Shown here piece after piece: positions 5,884 to 5,927 of a DNA stretch of 5,927 bases. Within the stretch, counting starts at the first letter, position 1. Every line of letters starts with the position of its first letter. Position numbers and translations under genes: made by a program. Where the stretch lies: contig JACMKY010000265.1 of NCBI GenBank assembly GCA_014379925.1, positions 1 through 5,927 on the forward strand. Direction: 5' to 3'. Source of the stretch: Cytophagales bacterium (GTDB lineage: Bacteria > Bacteroidota > Bacteroidia > Cytophagales > ES-bin-26). The notes under the pieces are model-generated. The model worked only from the letters and a program-made list of their open reading frames with translations. It did not search any database and was not told the DNA's origin.

Positions 5884-5927
5884 GATTAAATAGCGGTGAA
5901 CTCAATCTGCCCGCGAATTAACGTCGG

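Overview
The window looks like chromosomal DNA from a GC-rich member of the Bacteroidota, most likely the Cytophagales (Spirosoma/Larkinella-like). Four things point there: a TonB-dependent receptor with an N-terminal carboxypeptidase-regulatory-like domain followed directly by a DUF4249 lipoprotein; a Bacteroidota-type -7 promoter element (TATCTTTG, matching TAnnTTTG); gene starts without Shine-Dalgarno sequences; and a Tat-type signal of the NRRKFIK form on a Gfo/Idh/MocA oxidoreductase. The assignment is inferred from gene content and cannot be fixed to a species from this sequence.

Layout, all genes on the + strand. (1) Bases 1-683 are the 3' half of ahcY (S-adenosylhomocysteine hydrolase), cut by the window edge. 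(2) Bases 684-1211 are a 528-bp non-coding gap. It holds a strong intrinsic terminator (832-874) that insulates ahcY, a weakly supported promoter region for the next operon, and a 10-bp palindrome just before the receptor start. (3) Bases 1212-4406 are a tight two-gene operon: a 772-aa TonB-dependent outer-membrane receptor starting at TTG, then, after only three bases and in the same reading frame, a 290-aa DUF4249 lipoprotein. (4) Bases 4407-4631 are non-coding. They contain a 66-nt element able to fold as a three-way junction, then a promoter whose upstream part carries a 6-bp dyad. (5) Bases 4632-5807 encode a Tat-exported Gfo/Idh/MocA oxidoreductase of 391 aa. (6) Bases 5808-5927 are non-coding and carry degenerate AGGTTGC/AGGTTAC heptamer repeats.

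Working together: ahcY is a housekeeping gene of the activated methyl cycle and is probably unrelated to its neighbours. The receptor and the lipoprotein very likely form one outer-membrane uptake or surface complex, analogous in layout to SusC/SusD but belonging to a different, poorly characterised family pair; the ligand is unknown. The oxidoreductase has its own promoter, so a functional link to the uptake pair is only suggested by adjacency. I found no tRNA, rRNA, CRISPR array, transposase or phage gene. The least explained parts are the receptor/DUF4249 pair, the structured intergenic element, and the promoter dyad before the oxidoreductase.
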